Source: Verrucomicrobiales bacterium (lineage in GTDB: Bacteria > Verrucomicrobiota > Verrucomicrobiia > Limisphaerales > Palsa-1400). Taken from it: 7,757 nucleotides of DNA. The position numbers and the translations under genes were made by a program. The notes under the pieces were generated by a model. It saw only the letters and a list, made by a program, of their open reading frames with translations. It was not told the origin of the DNA and did no database searches. Shown here one piece after another: positions 1 through 5,251 of the stretch (the stretch's first letter is position 1; the number at the start of each line of letters is the position of its first letter). The stretch spans positions 1-7,757 of the forward strand of contig JAQGOW010000314.1 of the NCBI GenBank assembly GCA_028293405.1. The letters are read 5' to 3'.

Positions 1-464
1 TTGCGGGCGAGGTCGAGCGTGTGCGTTTTGATTTGCTCGCGATTTTTGACGATTTGTTCGGCGCTTTGCAACGCGACGACTTCCTTCAAGGCTTCCTGCA
101 CGCGCGGTGCAATAAGGTTCTCGAACGGTTCACCGTCATACTCTTGAAAAAGCTTAACGACTGTGTTTTCCGGAATGCGATAAAGGACGCGGAGTTCGAC
201 CTGAATTTGTTGGAGATCCGAAGAGTAACATTCCGCCTTATCTTCCGACGTCTGTTGGCGGATGGAGATCGGATAAATGGTGCTGATAAATGGTGACTTG
301 AATCCAAAGCCCTCTGCTTTGAAGCCCATGGAAACTTTGCCCATGATCACTTCAATACCGCGAAATCCCGGAGGTACAACGTATGTGCCGGATGCGGCCA
401 TGATGATGACGGCAAAAATGAGAATCGCTACACCGACAATTCGAGCGATAGTGCGTCCAGACAT
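1..464 (-). CDS. Prohibitin/SPFH (Band 7) family membrane protein, N-terminal part
   Basis: This gene is cut by the left edge; 154 codons are visible from an ATG at 464. The start MSGRTIARIVGV leads into one hydrophobic segment (about residues 8-27), expected to anchor the protein in the inner membrane. The SPFH domain follows at once, with YVVPPGFRGIEVIMGKV (about 28-44), a GFGFKSPF-type turn and a stretch ending in APRVQEALKEVVA, all typical of prohibitin-like proteins. Family members form large membrane-associated rings that act as scaffolds or protease regulators; which role applies here cannot be told. No good Shine-Dalgarno precedes the ATG. The frame stays open upstream to a stop at 519-521, with a possible TTG at 503, but the ATG places the membrane segment normally. 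It lies 64 bp downstream of the RNA methyltransferase gene on the same strand and may share its transcript. The C-terminal coiled-coil part is outside the window. Confidence 0.9.
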   Translation of the reverse strand, partial: MSGRTIARIVGVAILIFAVIIMAASGTYVVPPGFRGIEVIMGKVSMGFKAEGFGFKSPFISTIYPISIRQQTSEDKAECYSSDLQQIQVELRVLYRIPENTVVKLFQEYDGEPFENLIAPRVQEALKEVVALQSAEQIVKNREQIKTHTLDLAR

Positions 465-528
465 TAGTTGGCGGCAGTCTATCGCGGAAGCACGTCGTGA
501 CAAGGAGGATCTGTTTGACTAAAGGTTG

Positions 529-1674
529 CTATCCGGAACTACGCAGGTCAGAGATGCACTCCACGTGTTGGGTCTGAGGGAACATGTCCAGAGGGGTAAC
601 TTTGTTGAGCTTGAATACTCCACCCTCAGTCAAAATCTTGATGTCGCGCGCGAGTGTGGCGGGGTGGCACGAGACGTAAATCAATTGCGCTGGTTTGAGC
701 GTGCGAAGTAATTCGAGCGTTTGCGGCTGACAGCCAACACGGGGTGGATCGAGGATGATGGTCGTCTTTGATGGGTCGGCTTGCTGCAAGACCTGCGGTA
801 GAAATTGCTCGGTGCTGCCGGAAATAAATTCGCCGTTGGTCGCATTGCGCTTGATGGCGTTGATGCGAGCGGATTTGATCGCGAGATTGTCGAGTTCGAT
901 GCCGGTGTAGCGTTCAACAACGTTTGCGAGTTCGAGGCTGAAGAAACCGACGCCGCAATAGGCATCGATCAAGTGTTTGGTGCCCGCTTCCTTGATGCGT
1001 TCGCGAAGGATGTCCACGAGTTTCGGCAACAGGAAAAAGTTGTTTTGGAAAAAAGAATCGCGTGGAACTTCCCAGCCTTCAGGCGAGATGCGGAGCACGA
1101 CTTTGATTCCACCTTTGGGCGGTGGATTTTTGTGGACGTGCTGGATTTGTTCGTTGAGCGCAGGCTCAGCGATTTTGCATTCGTGAATGTCCTCGACCAG
1201 GCCGCAGTCGGCGCGGATGAAGCCGATGTTAAGCTTTTGCTCGGGCTTGTTCCATTGGCTGCGAATCATGATGCGATTGCGATAGCCGTAAGGTTGAGGG
1301 CAGGGAACGACCGGTTCGATCGGCGCGTTTTCAAAAGCGCCGACCCGTTGGAACAAATCGATGATTTGTTTGTGCTTCAACGCGAGCTGCGTTTCGTAGC
1401 TGAGATGCTGGTATTGGCAGCCGCCGCAGGCCGCGAAGTACTGGCATTGCGGAGTGACGCGTTGCGGGGAAGCTTGCGTGACTGCAAGGAGCTTGGCGCG
1501 GGCAAAACGTTTTTTAACTTCGATGACTTCGGCTTCGACGGTTTCGCCGACCGCAACGAATGGAACGAACACGACAAACTCACCAACGCGCGCGACGCCT
1601 TCGCCGCCGAAGGCGATGTCGTCGATCGTGAGCGTCAGCTTGGTGCCAACGATGAGTGTCGAAGGTGCTTCCAT
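529..1674 (-). CDS. rlmD: RlmD/TrmA-family 23S rRNA (uracil-5-)-methyltransferase
   Basis: The 381-residue protein is an AdoMet-dependent RNA uracil C5-methyltransferase of the RumA/TrmA family, acting in the cytoplasm. A TRAM RNA-binding domain covers about residues 8-65. Cys77, Cys83 and Cys86 (C-x5-C-x2-C) with Cys166 match the four ligands of the RumA [4Fe-4S] cluster. The methyltransferase core has a DSFFQNN motif (206-212), an AdoMet-binding loop LIDAYCGVGFFSLELA (235-250), acidic GIELDN (258-263), DPPR (309-312), the nucleophile Cys336 in YVSCHPATLARD, and the probable base Glu372 in HVEC. E. coli RlmD is 433 residues. Much of the difference is in the segment between the fourth cluster Cys and the FFQ motif, about 40 residues here against roughly 100. 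The class is certain, but the exact target (U1939, U747 or a tRNA uracil) is not, so the symbol is provisional. The ATG at 1674 gives a complete TRAM domain; no Shine-Dalgarno is present. Confidence 0.93.
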   Translation of the reverse strand: MEAPSTLIVGTKLTLTIDDIAFGGEGVARVGEFVVFVPFVAVGETVEAEVIEVKKRFARAKLLAVTQASPQRVTPQCQYFAACGGCQYQHLSYETQLALKHKQIIDLFQRVGAFENAPIEPVVPCPQPYGYRNRIMIRSQWNKPEQKLNIGFIRADCGLVEDIHECKIAEPALNEQIQHVHKNPPPKGGIKVVLRISPEGWEVPRDSFFQNNFFLLPKLVDILRERIKEAGTKHLIDAYCGVGFFSLELANVVERYTGIELDNLAIKSARINAIKRNATNGEFISGSTEQFLPQVLQQADPSKTTIILDPPRVGCQPQTLELLRTLKPAQLIYVSCHPATLARDIKILTEGGVFKLNKVTPLDMFPQTQHVECISDLRSSG

Positions 1675-1676
1675 AG

Positions 1677-1753
1677 AAAAATGTAGCAGCCGACGTGAGG
1701 AGGTTCACTTTGCCATGACTTGGAAGTCAGAGCCTCCTGACGTCGGCTGCTAC
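1677..1753 (-). terminator. Candidate rho-independent terminator after the glutaredoxin gene
   Basis: Read on the minus strand, the long stem at 1753-1683 is followed after one base by five T residues (plus-strand A-run 1677-1681). This is the arrangement of an intrinsic terminator, and it starts 12 bp after the glutaredoxin stop codon. The T-run ends only two bases before the methyltransferase ATG, so a transcript ending here would exclude that gene. It could be a terminator, an attenuator or an incidental property of a repeat copy. Confidence 0.4.
1683..1753. repeat. Long imperfect palindrome (24-bp stem, 23-nt loop), probable interspersed repeat
   Basis: The left arm 1683-1706 begins GTAGCAGCCGACGT and pairs with 1730-1753. 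There is one G/G mismatch (1697/1739) and one G-T wobble (1704/1732). The central 23 nt contain a smaller dyad, TGACTT (1716-1721) against AAGTCA (1724-1729). The element fills nearly the whole gap between the glutaredoxin stop and the methyltransferase start. Its GC-rich symmetric arms and intergenic position are those of a REP-like dispersed palindrome. From memory, similar GTAGCAGCCGACGT palindromes recur in Verrucomicrobiota genomes, but only one copy is in this window. Confidence 0.85.
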
Positions 1754-1765
1754 GAGTAAAAGTTG

Positions 1766-2104
1766 TTAATGCTTGAAACTAAGCGGAGCAGCTTGCGGCA
1801 TTTCGTGAGCGCAAGGCTGATTGATCGGAGCGTCTGGAGCGCGCTCATTCTTTTGGATGAGACTGTTGGCGAGCAGGTAGGCTTCGACTTCCTCGCCGCT
1901 GATGTCGGCAAGCATCTTGCCATCGACTTCAACGCAAGGGCTGAGCATCTGGCCGCTCTTTTCGATCATTTCCTGGCGCTGGTTGGGATCGTTGATGATG
2001 TCACGATCTTCGAAAGGCAATTCATACTTGCGCATGACGGCGCGGACGCCTTGGCTCCAGCCACAACTCGGTTTCAGGTAAGCGATAATCTTAGGTTTTT
2101 GCAT
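1766..2104 (-). CDS. Glutaredoxin-like protein with CGWS active site
   Basis: The 112-residue protein has a thioredoxin-fold glutaredoxin domain over about residues 3-80. After strand KIIAYLKPS comes C14-G-W-S17, a single-cysteine variant of CPYC that resembles the CGFS site of monothiol glutaredoxins. The cis-proline is Pro56 in LSPCVEVDG, followed by Cys57, and ADISGEEVEAYL is the usual glycine turn into the last helix. Family members reduce protein disulfides or glutathionylated thiols, and CGFS members also carry Fe-S clusters; which applies here is open. Residues 83-112 form a polar tail rich in Pro, His and Ala with Cys98, beyond the normal domain end. The ATG at 2104 puts the first strand at the N-terminus. 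A TTG at 2149 would add 15 residues unlike a glutaredoxin. The unknown 146-residue gene ends 48 bp upstream on the same strand, so the two are probably cotranscribed. There is no Shine-Dalgarno. Confidence 0.85.
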   Translation of the reverse strand: MQKPKIIAYLKPSCGWSQGVRAVMRKYELPFEDRDIINDPNQRQEMIEKSGQMLSPCVEVDGKMLADISGEEVEAYLLANSLIQKNERAPDAPINQPCAHEMPQAAPLSFKH

Positions 2105-2152
2105 AGGAAAAAGCTGACTACAAGTTGCCACAGGACGTGCGGTGCGCAAGTT

Positions 2153-2593
2153 TTACCGACCGAGGCTAAATTCGTTCGGGCACGGCAAGTCGCCAAGGAG
2201 GCGTTCGGCCAGTTCTTGATACGGGGTCAGCACGTGGACGCAGAGTTCCTGCGCCCGTTCCGCGCTGGTGAATTCACTTTGCAGTTGTTCCAAACAGCGG
2301 CGCAACCCGGCGTCATGGTGGGCTTGTTTGGTGAACCGTTTGGCTAAAAGTTCGGCGACCCCGGCGGGCTCTAAAATCTTGCGAAAGAAACCGCCAGCCA
2401 CGAGTGCGATGTAGGTGTTGTCGTCCACTTCACTGGTCGCGCCGTATTGTCGGAAGAAGCCGACGCAGTCTGCGGGTGTGGCGGGGCAAAGGACGCAGAA
2501 GTCATAAATCCATTCGCGCGGAACGATAGCTTCGGGATCGATTATACCCAATTCAACGGCCTTCAAATAATGGGGCGCAGGAAGTTGCAACAT
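2153..2593 (-). CDS. Conserved-looking hypothetical protein of 146 residues
   Basis: I do not recognise this protein. It looks like a soluble cytoplasmic protein: no signal peptide or membrane segment, mixed charge, and predicted helices around 75-108 and 110-134. Six cysteines are present (33, 36, 43, 100, 118, 138), including a CVLC pair at 33-36 near the aromatic segment PREWIYDFC, which could be redox-active or bind metal, but no complete metal site is evident. Shadow frames here are broken or implausible, and the minus-strand frame is open throughout with sensible composition, so it is probably real. It starts at the ATG at 2593 without a Shine-Dalgarno. A candidate promoter lies about 85-110 bp upstream, and the glutaredoxin gene follows 48 bp after its stop, so the two probably form a unit. 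That pairing is the only functional hint, and a thiol-related role would be a guess. Confidence 0.75.
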   Translation of the reverse strand: MLQLPAPHYLKAVELGIIDPEAIVPREWIYDFCVLCPATPADCVGFFRQYGATSEVDDNTYIALVAGGFFRKILEPAGVAELLAKRFTKQAHHDAGLRRCLEQLQSEFTSAERAQELCVHVLTPYQELAERLLGDLPCPNEFSLGR

Positions 2594-2678
2594 GACACGT
2601 TTTCAGTTTAGACCGCGTTGTCCCCGGAGTTCCCCAAGAGGGAGAAGTTCAGGCAGTTGTTTGGAATGGGCTAGGCAC

Positions 2679-2705
2679 AATCTACCGGCGGCGAAATGCT
2701 GTCAA
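2679..2705 (-). promoter_or_regulatory. Candidate sigma-70-type promoter for the unknown gene and glutaredoxin
   Basis: On the minus strand a perfect TTGACA (2705-2700) is followed by a 15-nt spacer and TAGATT (2684-2679), which matches four of six TATAAT positions. Transcription would begin near 2672 and leave a leader of about 80 nt before the ATG at 2593. The spacer is shorter than the preferred 17, so this is only a candidate. It lies just after the double-hairpin repeat, in the only sizeable gap upstream of this gene pair. Confidence 0.4.
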
Positions 2706-2731
2706 CAAGAAAGTTGTCGTGCTAAATCCAC

Positions 2732-2763
2732 GCGGCGAGACGCCGCAGGCGAGGACGCCTGCG
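2732..2763. repeat. Double GC-rich hairpin repeat
   Basis: Two adjacent perfect dyads sit here: GCGGCG (2732-2737) with CGCCGC (2741-2746) around AGA, and CGCAGGCG (2744-2751) with CGCCTGCG (2756-2763) around AGGA. They overlap by three bases, so only one hairpin can form fully at a time. The element ends 10 bp from the transglutaminase-like gene's stop codon and could protect or end its transcript, although no T-run follows on the minus strand. From memory, GCAGGCGAGGACGCCTGCG-type units are common between genes in Verrucomicrobiota; this is the only copy in the window. Confidence 0.75.
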
Positions 2764-2773
2764 CGACGCGCGA

Positions 2774-3328
2774 TTACTTTGGGTGTTGGCTGCCGGCGGC
2801 GGCCAGTTGGATTGGGCTGTTGGGGCTCGGGTCGACCTTGTCGTTCATCACGATGTCGCTCACGAGGTGCTTCATCTGATGGTGATAGTTAAATTCATAC
2901 ACGGCGACCCATGGCAGGTTAAATGAACTGGCCACTTGCGCGGCGATGTGTTGCAAGCAATTGTCGCTGCGTAAACACGGGTGTTTGACGCTGCGGAAAT
3001 TGTAGTCGAGATAACCTTTGGCTTCGTCGACGTAGAGCACCACGTGCGTTTCGCCGGGCATGCGCACGCTAATTAAATGAGTGGTGTAGCCCTGGCGTGT
3101 GAGGACGTCATCGGCCAAGATGGCGAAGTCGTCGCAATCACCTTTTTTAGTTTTGAGAAAAACAGTTGGGTCCTGAATTTCGGCGTGGAACTCGAATTTG
3201 AAAGTGGCGAAGCGTTGGGCGAAGTGCTCCGGAGTTTCCGCATTGGCCGAGCCGGTCAGGCTTGCGAGGCCGGCGAGGAGCGCCAGCTTGCAATATTTCG
3301 TTCGAAACGTTCTCAACAATTTGCGCAT
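2774..3328 (-). CDS. Exported transglutaminase-like cysteine protein
   Basis: The 184-residue precursor starts with a typical Sec signal peptide: MRKLLRTFRTKYCK, a hydrophobic core, then SANA with cleavage expected after Ala30. The mature part carries the ordered catalytic triad of the transglutaminase-like/papain-like superfamily: Cys65 in KKGDCDDFAIL, His95 in GETHVVLYV and Asp108 in YLDYN. In bacteria such small exported proteins are mostly putative proteases or amidases (BTLCP-like) rather than cross-linking enzymes; the substrate here is unknown. Two further cysteines, 118 and 124, flank a short loop (HPCLRSDNC) and could form a periplasmic disulfide. The C-terminal 25 residues look disordered. 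The ATG at 3328 gives a complete signal peptide. There is no Shine-Dalgarno, and an A-rich run precedes the start. It is transcribed away from the nucleotidyltransferase gene, and the 147-bp divergent gap must hold both promoters. The double-hairpin repeat follows its stop codon. Confidence 0.85.
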   Translation of the reverse strand: MRKLLRTFRTKYCKLALLAGLASLTGSANAETPEHFAQRFATFKFEFHAEIQDPTVFLKTKKGDCDDFAILADDVLTRQGYTTHLISVRMPGETHVVLYVDEAKGYLDYNFRSVKHPCLRSDNCLQHIAAQVASSFNLPWVAVYEFNYHHQMKHLVSDIVMNDKVDPSPNSPIQLAAAGSQHPK

Positions 3329-3467
3329 GTTTTTTTTGCTTCATAAGCTAAACCCCGACTGCCTCGTCAGCTTGTCGCTCGGGAATGTCGCCGTATTTCC
3401 CCGCAGCGCAAATTTTTATTTTGGCTGAGCACCTGCTATGACACGAATGAGACATCGAAAGATGAAC

Positions 3468-3472
3468 GGAGG
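3468..3472 (+). promoter_or_regulatory. Shine-Dalgarno GGAGG and overlapping five-codon mini-ORF
   Basis: GGAGG ends three bases before the ATG at 3476 and supports that start, although the spacing is tight. A second ATG at 3462 opens a frame of only five sense codons (M-N-G-G-K) whose TGA at 3477-3479 overlaps the gene's ATG as ATGA, the arrangement used for coupled translation. The Shine-Dalgarno lies inside this mini-ORF, so ribosomes translating it would cross it. Confidence 0.55.
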
Positions 3473-3475
3473 AAA

Positions 3476-4342
3476 ATGAACGGATTTGGTGGAGCGGACA
3501 CAGCGATTTGCAGTAACGGCATGACAGGTTATCTTGGTTGTGTGAAAGAGGTGGCCGAAGGGCTCGAAAGGAGAGAAGAAGTAGGCGAGTTCAACGAGCC
3601 GGGCTGGACCGAGCTAATTAGCGTTCAGCAATGGGCCATTTGCAAACGCGCCATTGACGCACTGCGCGCGGAGAAGGTGGATTTTCTTCTTGGCGGCGCT
3701 TACGGGTTGGCTCTCTACACTGGGCGTTTGCGCGACACCAAGGATGCGGATTTCTTTATTCTTCCTGAACACGCCCCACGTGCGGCAGCGGCTTTGGCTC
3801 GCGCTGGATTTCAGGATTATCACCCCAAGCTGGCGTATGACCGGCGTTGGATTTACCGCAGCACGATGGACGATTTTATCGTCGACCTGATTTTCAGGAT
3901 GGCCAATCGGCGATCGGATATCGACGAAGTTTGGTTCCAACGCGCCCACGATGTCAGCATTCATGGCGATAAACTCAAGGTCATTCCGCCAGAGGAAATG
4001 CTTTGGCAAAAGTCTTACGTGATGCAAAGAGACCGTTGCGACTGGCCGGATGTGATCAATATTCTGTATGTATCCGGGCACCTGTTGGATTGGGAGCATT
4101 TGATCAACCGGGCGCGCGAGGATGAGGCGTTAATTTTTGGTTTGTTGCATGTGTTCGAATGGCTCTGCCCGGACAAAGCGCGGAAAATTCCTGAGTTCGT
4201 GCGACAGCGGGCTGGTTTACCGCCAGCGCTGCTTGGAATGGATGATGAGGTGACACGACGTCGTGCGATGCTTCTGGATTCGCGCAATTGGTTTGCGCCG
4301 ATGGGACCAGCGTCGGAATTGTTGCACACCTGCACAATTTAA
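3476..4342 (+). CDS. Nucleotidyltransferase-fold family protein
   Basis: The 288-residue soluble protein carries the signature of the DNA polymerase beta-like nucleotidyltransferase superfamily: LLGGAYGLALYTGRLRDTKD (71-90, with Gly73-Gly74), metal-binding Asp90 and Asp92 in DADFF, and a third acidic residue Asp137 in DFIVDLIF. The later PPEEMLWQKSYVMQRDRCDW stretch (171-190) resembles the K...R...D helix of AbiEii/MNT-like members. This spread over a helical C-terminal half fits stand-alone transferases that move an NMP onto a small molecule, RNA or protein; the substrate cannot be told. The first 46 residues precede the domain and look poorly structured. The start at 3476 is chosen for its Shine-Dalgarno; ATG 3521 would remove 15 residues without touching the domain. 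The sugar isomerase-like gene follows 43 bp downstream on the same strand, probably in one operon. A toxin or antitoxin role is possible for this superfamily, but no typical small partner is adjacent. Confidence 0.8.
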   Translation: MNGFGGADTAICSNGMTGYLGCVKEVAEGLERREEVGEFNEPGWTELISVQQWAICKRAIDALRAEKVDFLLGGAYGLALYTGRLRDTKDADFFILPEHAPRAAAALARAGFQDYHPKLAYDRRWIYRSTMDDFIVDLIFRMANRRSDIDEVWFQRAHDVSIHGDKLKVIPPEEMLWQKSYVMQRDRCDWPDVINILYVSGHLLDWEHLINRAREDEALIFGLLHVFEWLCPDKARKIPEFVRQRAGLPPALLGMDDEVTRRRAMLLDSRNWFAPMGPASELLHTCTI

Positions 4343-4373
4343 GGTTGAAAATGAATTTGAGGGCGATGGCGAA

Positions 4374-4379
4374 AAGGAG
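4374..4379 (+). promoter_or_regulatory. Shine-Dalgarno AAGGAG fixing the TIM-barrel gene start
   Basis: AAGGAG sits six bases before the ATG at 4386, an ideal arrangement. The frame is open further upstream to 4263, inside the preceding gene, but this site and the MLIGAMNHP beginning of the first barrel strand decide for 4386. Confidence 0.8.
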
Positions 4380-4385
4380 TGGAAC

Positions 4386-5216
4386 ATGCTGATTGGAGCG
4401 ATGAATCATCCGTCGTGCGATCCGTTGAGGGAAATTCAATGGATGTCGGACGTGGGGTTGGATTTCGTTGACCTGACGATCGAGCCACCTCGCGCGGCTT
4501 GGTGGCAGGTTAATCCCAAAGCAATTCGCGACATCCTCCAGCGGCACAACATGCCGGTCGTCGGCCACACTGCATATTATCTCCCGATTGGGTCGCCGTT
4601 CCGCAGCTTGCGCAAAGCGACTTGCGAGGAATTGAAGAAGTGCATCGATATTTTTGCTATTGTCGGAGCAAAGTGGATGAACATTCATCCCGATCGCGAA
4701 CAACACTTGCACGACCGCGAAGTTATTGTCGGTTATAACATTGAAACGTTTAGCGAACTGTTGCCGGTCGCGAAGGATGCGGGGATTGGGTTAATGGTGG
4801 AGAACGTTCCGGTTCATTTTAATTCCGTGGAGCAATTGTCGGAGTTGCTCGATCCATTGCCGGAGCTTGGATTGCATCTGGATATTGGCCACTGCAACTT
4901 GCGCGGCACGGAACCGGGCAACACTTACGAGGAAATTATTTCCGTCTACGGATCCCGCCTAAAGCACGTTCATTTGCACGATAACAAAGGTGGAACTGCG
5001 GATCTGCATTTGCCGTTGGGCACGGGCAACCTGGATTTATTCGGCTGCATTCGCGCGCTCAAGGAAGCGGGTTATGACGACACGATTACGTTGGAGGTTT
5101 TCTCGAAGGACCATCACTACCTGCAATACAGCCGTGATGTGCTGCGGAAAGTTTGGGATGAGACGGATGTCGGTGCTAAGGAGCCTGAGCATGCGCATGC
5201 TGCTGGTGGCTGCTAG
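4386..5216 (+). CDS. Sugar-phosphate isomerase/epimerase-like TIM-barrel protein
   Basis: The 276-residue protein belongs to the xylose isomerase-like/AP endonuclease family 2 superfamily, cytoplasmic (beta/alpha)8 barrels that bind divalent metals and isomerise or epimerise sugars and related compounds. Strand ends carry the expected polar residues: His61 (VVGHTAYY), His101 (MNIHP), Glu139 (LMVENVP), Asp166 and His169 (HLDIGHCN), His196 and His198 (KHVHLHDN), and Glu237 (TLEVF). Glu139, Asp166, one of the later histidines and Glu237 are the likely metal ligands, judged from family knowledge. Length is normal. After the last helix comes a tail of about 15 residues (GAKEPEHAHAAGGC) encoded by palindromic, repeat-like DNA. 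Two stop codons follow in tandem (TAG TAA). An ideal Shine-Dalgarno fixes the start. It is downstream of and probably cotranscribed with the nucleotidyltransferase gene. Endonuclease IV proper is unlikely, since its conserved metal-site pattern is not complete here. The actual substrate is unknown. Confidence 0.85.
   Translation: MLIGAMNHPSCDPLREIQWMSDVGLDFVDLTIEPPRAAWWQVNPKAIRDILQRHNMPVVGHTAYYLPIGSPFRSLRKATCEELKKCIDIFAIVGAKWMNIHPDREQHLHDREVIVGYNIETFSELLPVAKDAGIGLMVENVPVHFNSVEQLSELLDPLPELGLHLDIGHCNLRGTEPGNTYEEIISVYGSRLKHVHLHDNKGGTADLHLPLGTGNLDLFGCIRALKEAGYDDTITLEVFSKDHHYLQYSRDVLRKVWDETDVGAKEPEHAHAAGGC
5188..5201. repeat. Perfect 14-bp palindrome in the 3' end of the TIM-barrel gene
   Basis: AGCATGCGCATGCT reads the same on both strands and lies just before the stop codon, where it encodes part of the tail EHAHAAGGC. 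It has no loop, so it is a two-fold symmetric site rather than a stable hairpin in itself. Confidence 0.6.
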
Positions 5217-5223
5217 TAACAAC

Positions 5224-5245
5224 GAGCCGCCTAAGGGCGGAACTC
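5224..5245. repeat. Hairpin repeat between convergent genes
   Basis: GAG-CCGCC (5224-5231) pairs with GGCGG-AA-CTC (5236-5245), leaving loop TAAG and an AA bulge. It fills most of the 35-bp gap between the convergent TIM-barrel and hydrolase stop codons, where it may end transcription from one side or both. No adjacent T-run is seen in the gap. Read in another frame it encodes NEPPKGGTP, a peptide I recall as the translation of a common intergenic repeat in Verrucomicrobiota; only this clear copy is in the window. Confidence 0.65.
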
Positions 5246-5251
5246 CATACC

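Noticed and set aside
805..1686. A 293-codon open frame on the plus strand across the methyltransferase gene
   Set aside because: Its translation has no recognisable motif and is antisense to a complete RlmD-like protein with all catalytic residues.
1763..2347. A 194-codon plus-strand frame across the glutaredoxin and unknown genes
   Set aside because: It runs antisense to the CGWS glutaredoxin and starts in the intergenic repeat zone; it is best explained as a shadow of GC-rich minus-strand coding.
2698..2718. A CAAC...GTTG dyad overlapping the -35 candidate as an operator
   Set aside because: Only four paired bases around a six-base centre are certain, which is too little to distinguish from chance.
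3329..3475. Promoters in the 147-bp divergent gap
   Set aside because: An AT-rich patch at 3409-3422 and a TATGAC at 3437 were considered, but no -35/-10 pair with acceptable spacing was convincing on either strand, although promoters must lie here.
3614..4099. A 161-codon minus-strand frame inside the nucleotidyltransferase gene
   Set aside because: It is antisense to the GG...DxD motif region, with no start signal or family resemblance.
3476..4342. Calling the nucleotidyltransferase a type IV toxin (AbiEii/MenT-like)
   Set aside because: No small antitoxin gene is adjacent; the neighbour is a metabolic-type TIM barrel, so the superfamily resemblance alone does not justify the call.
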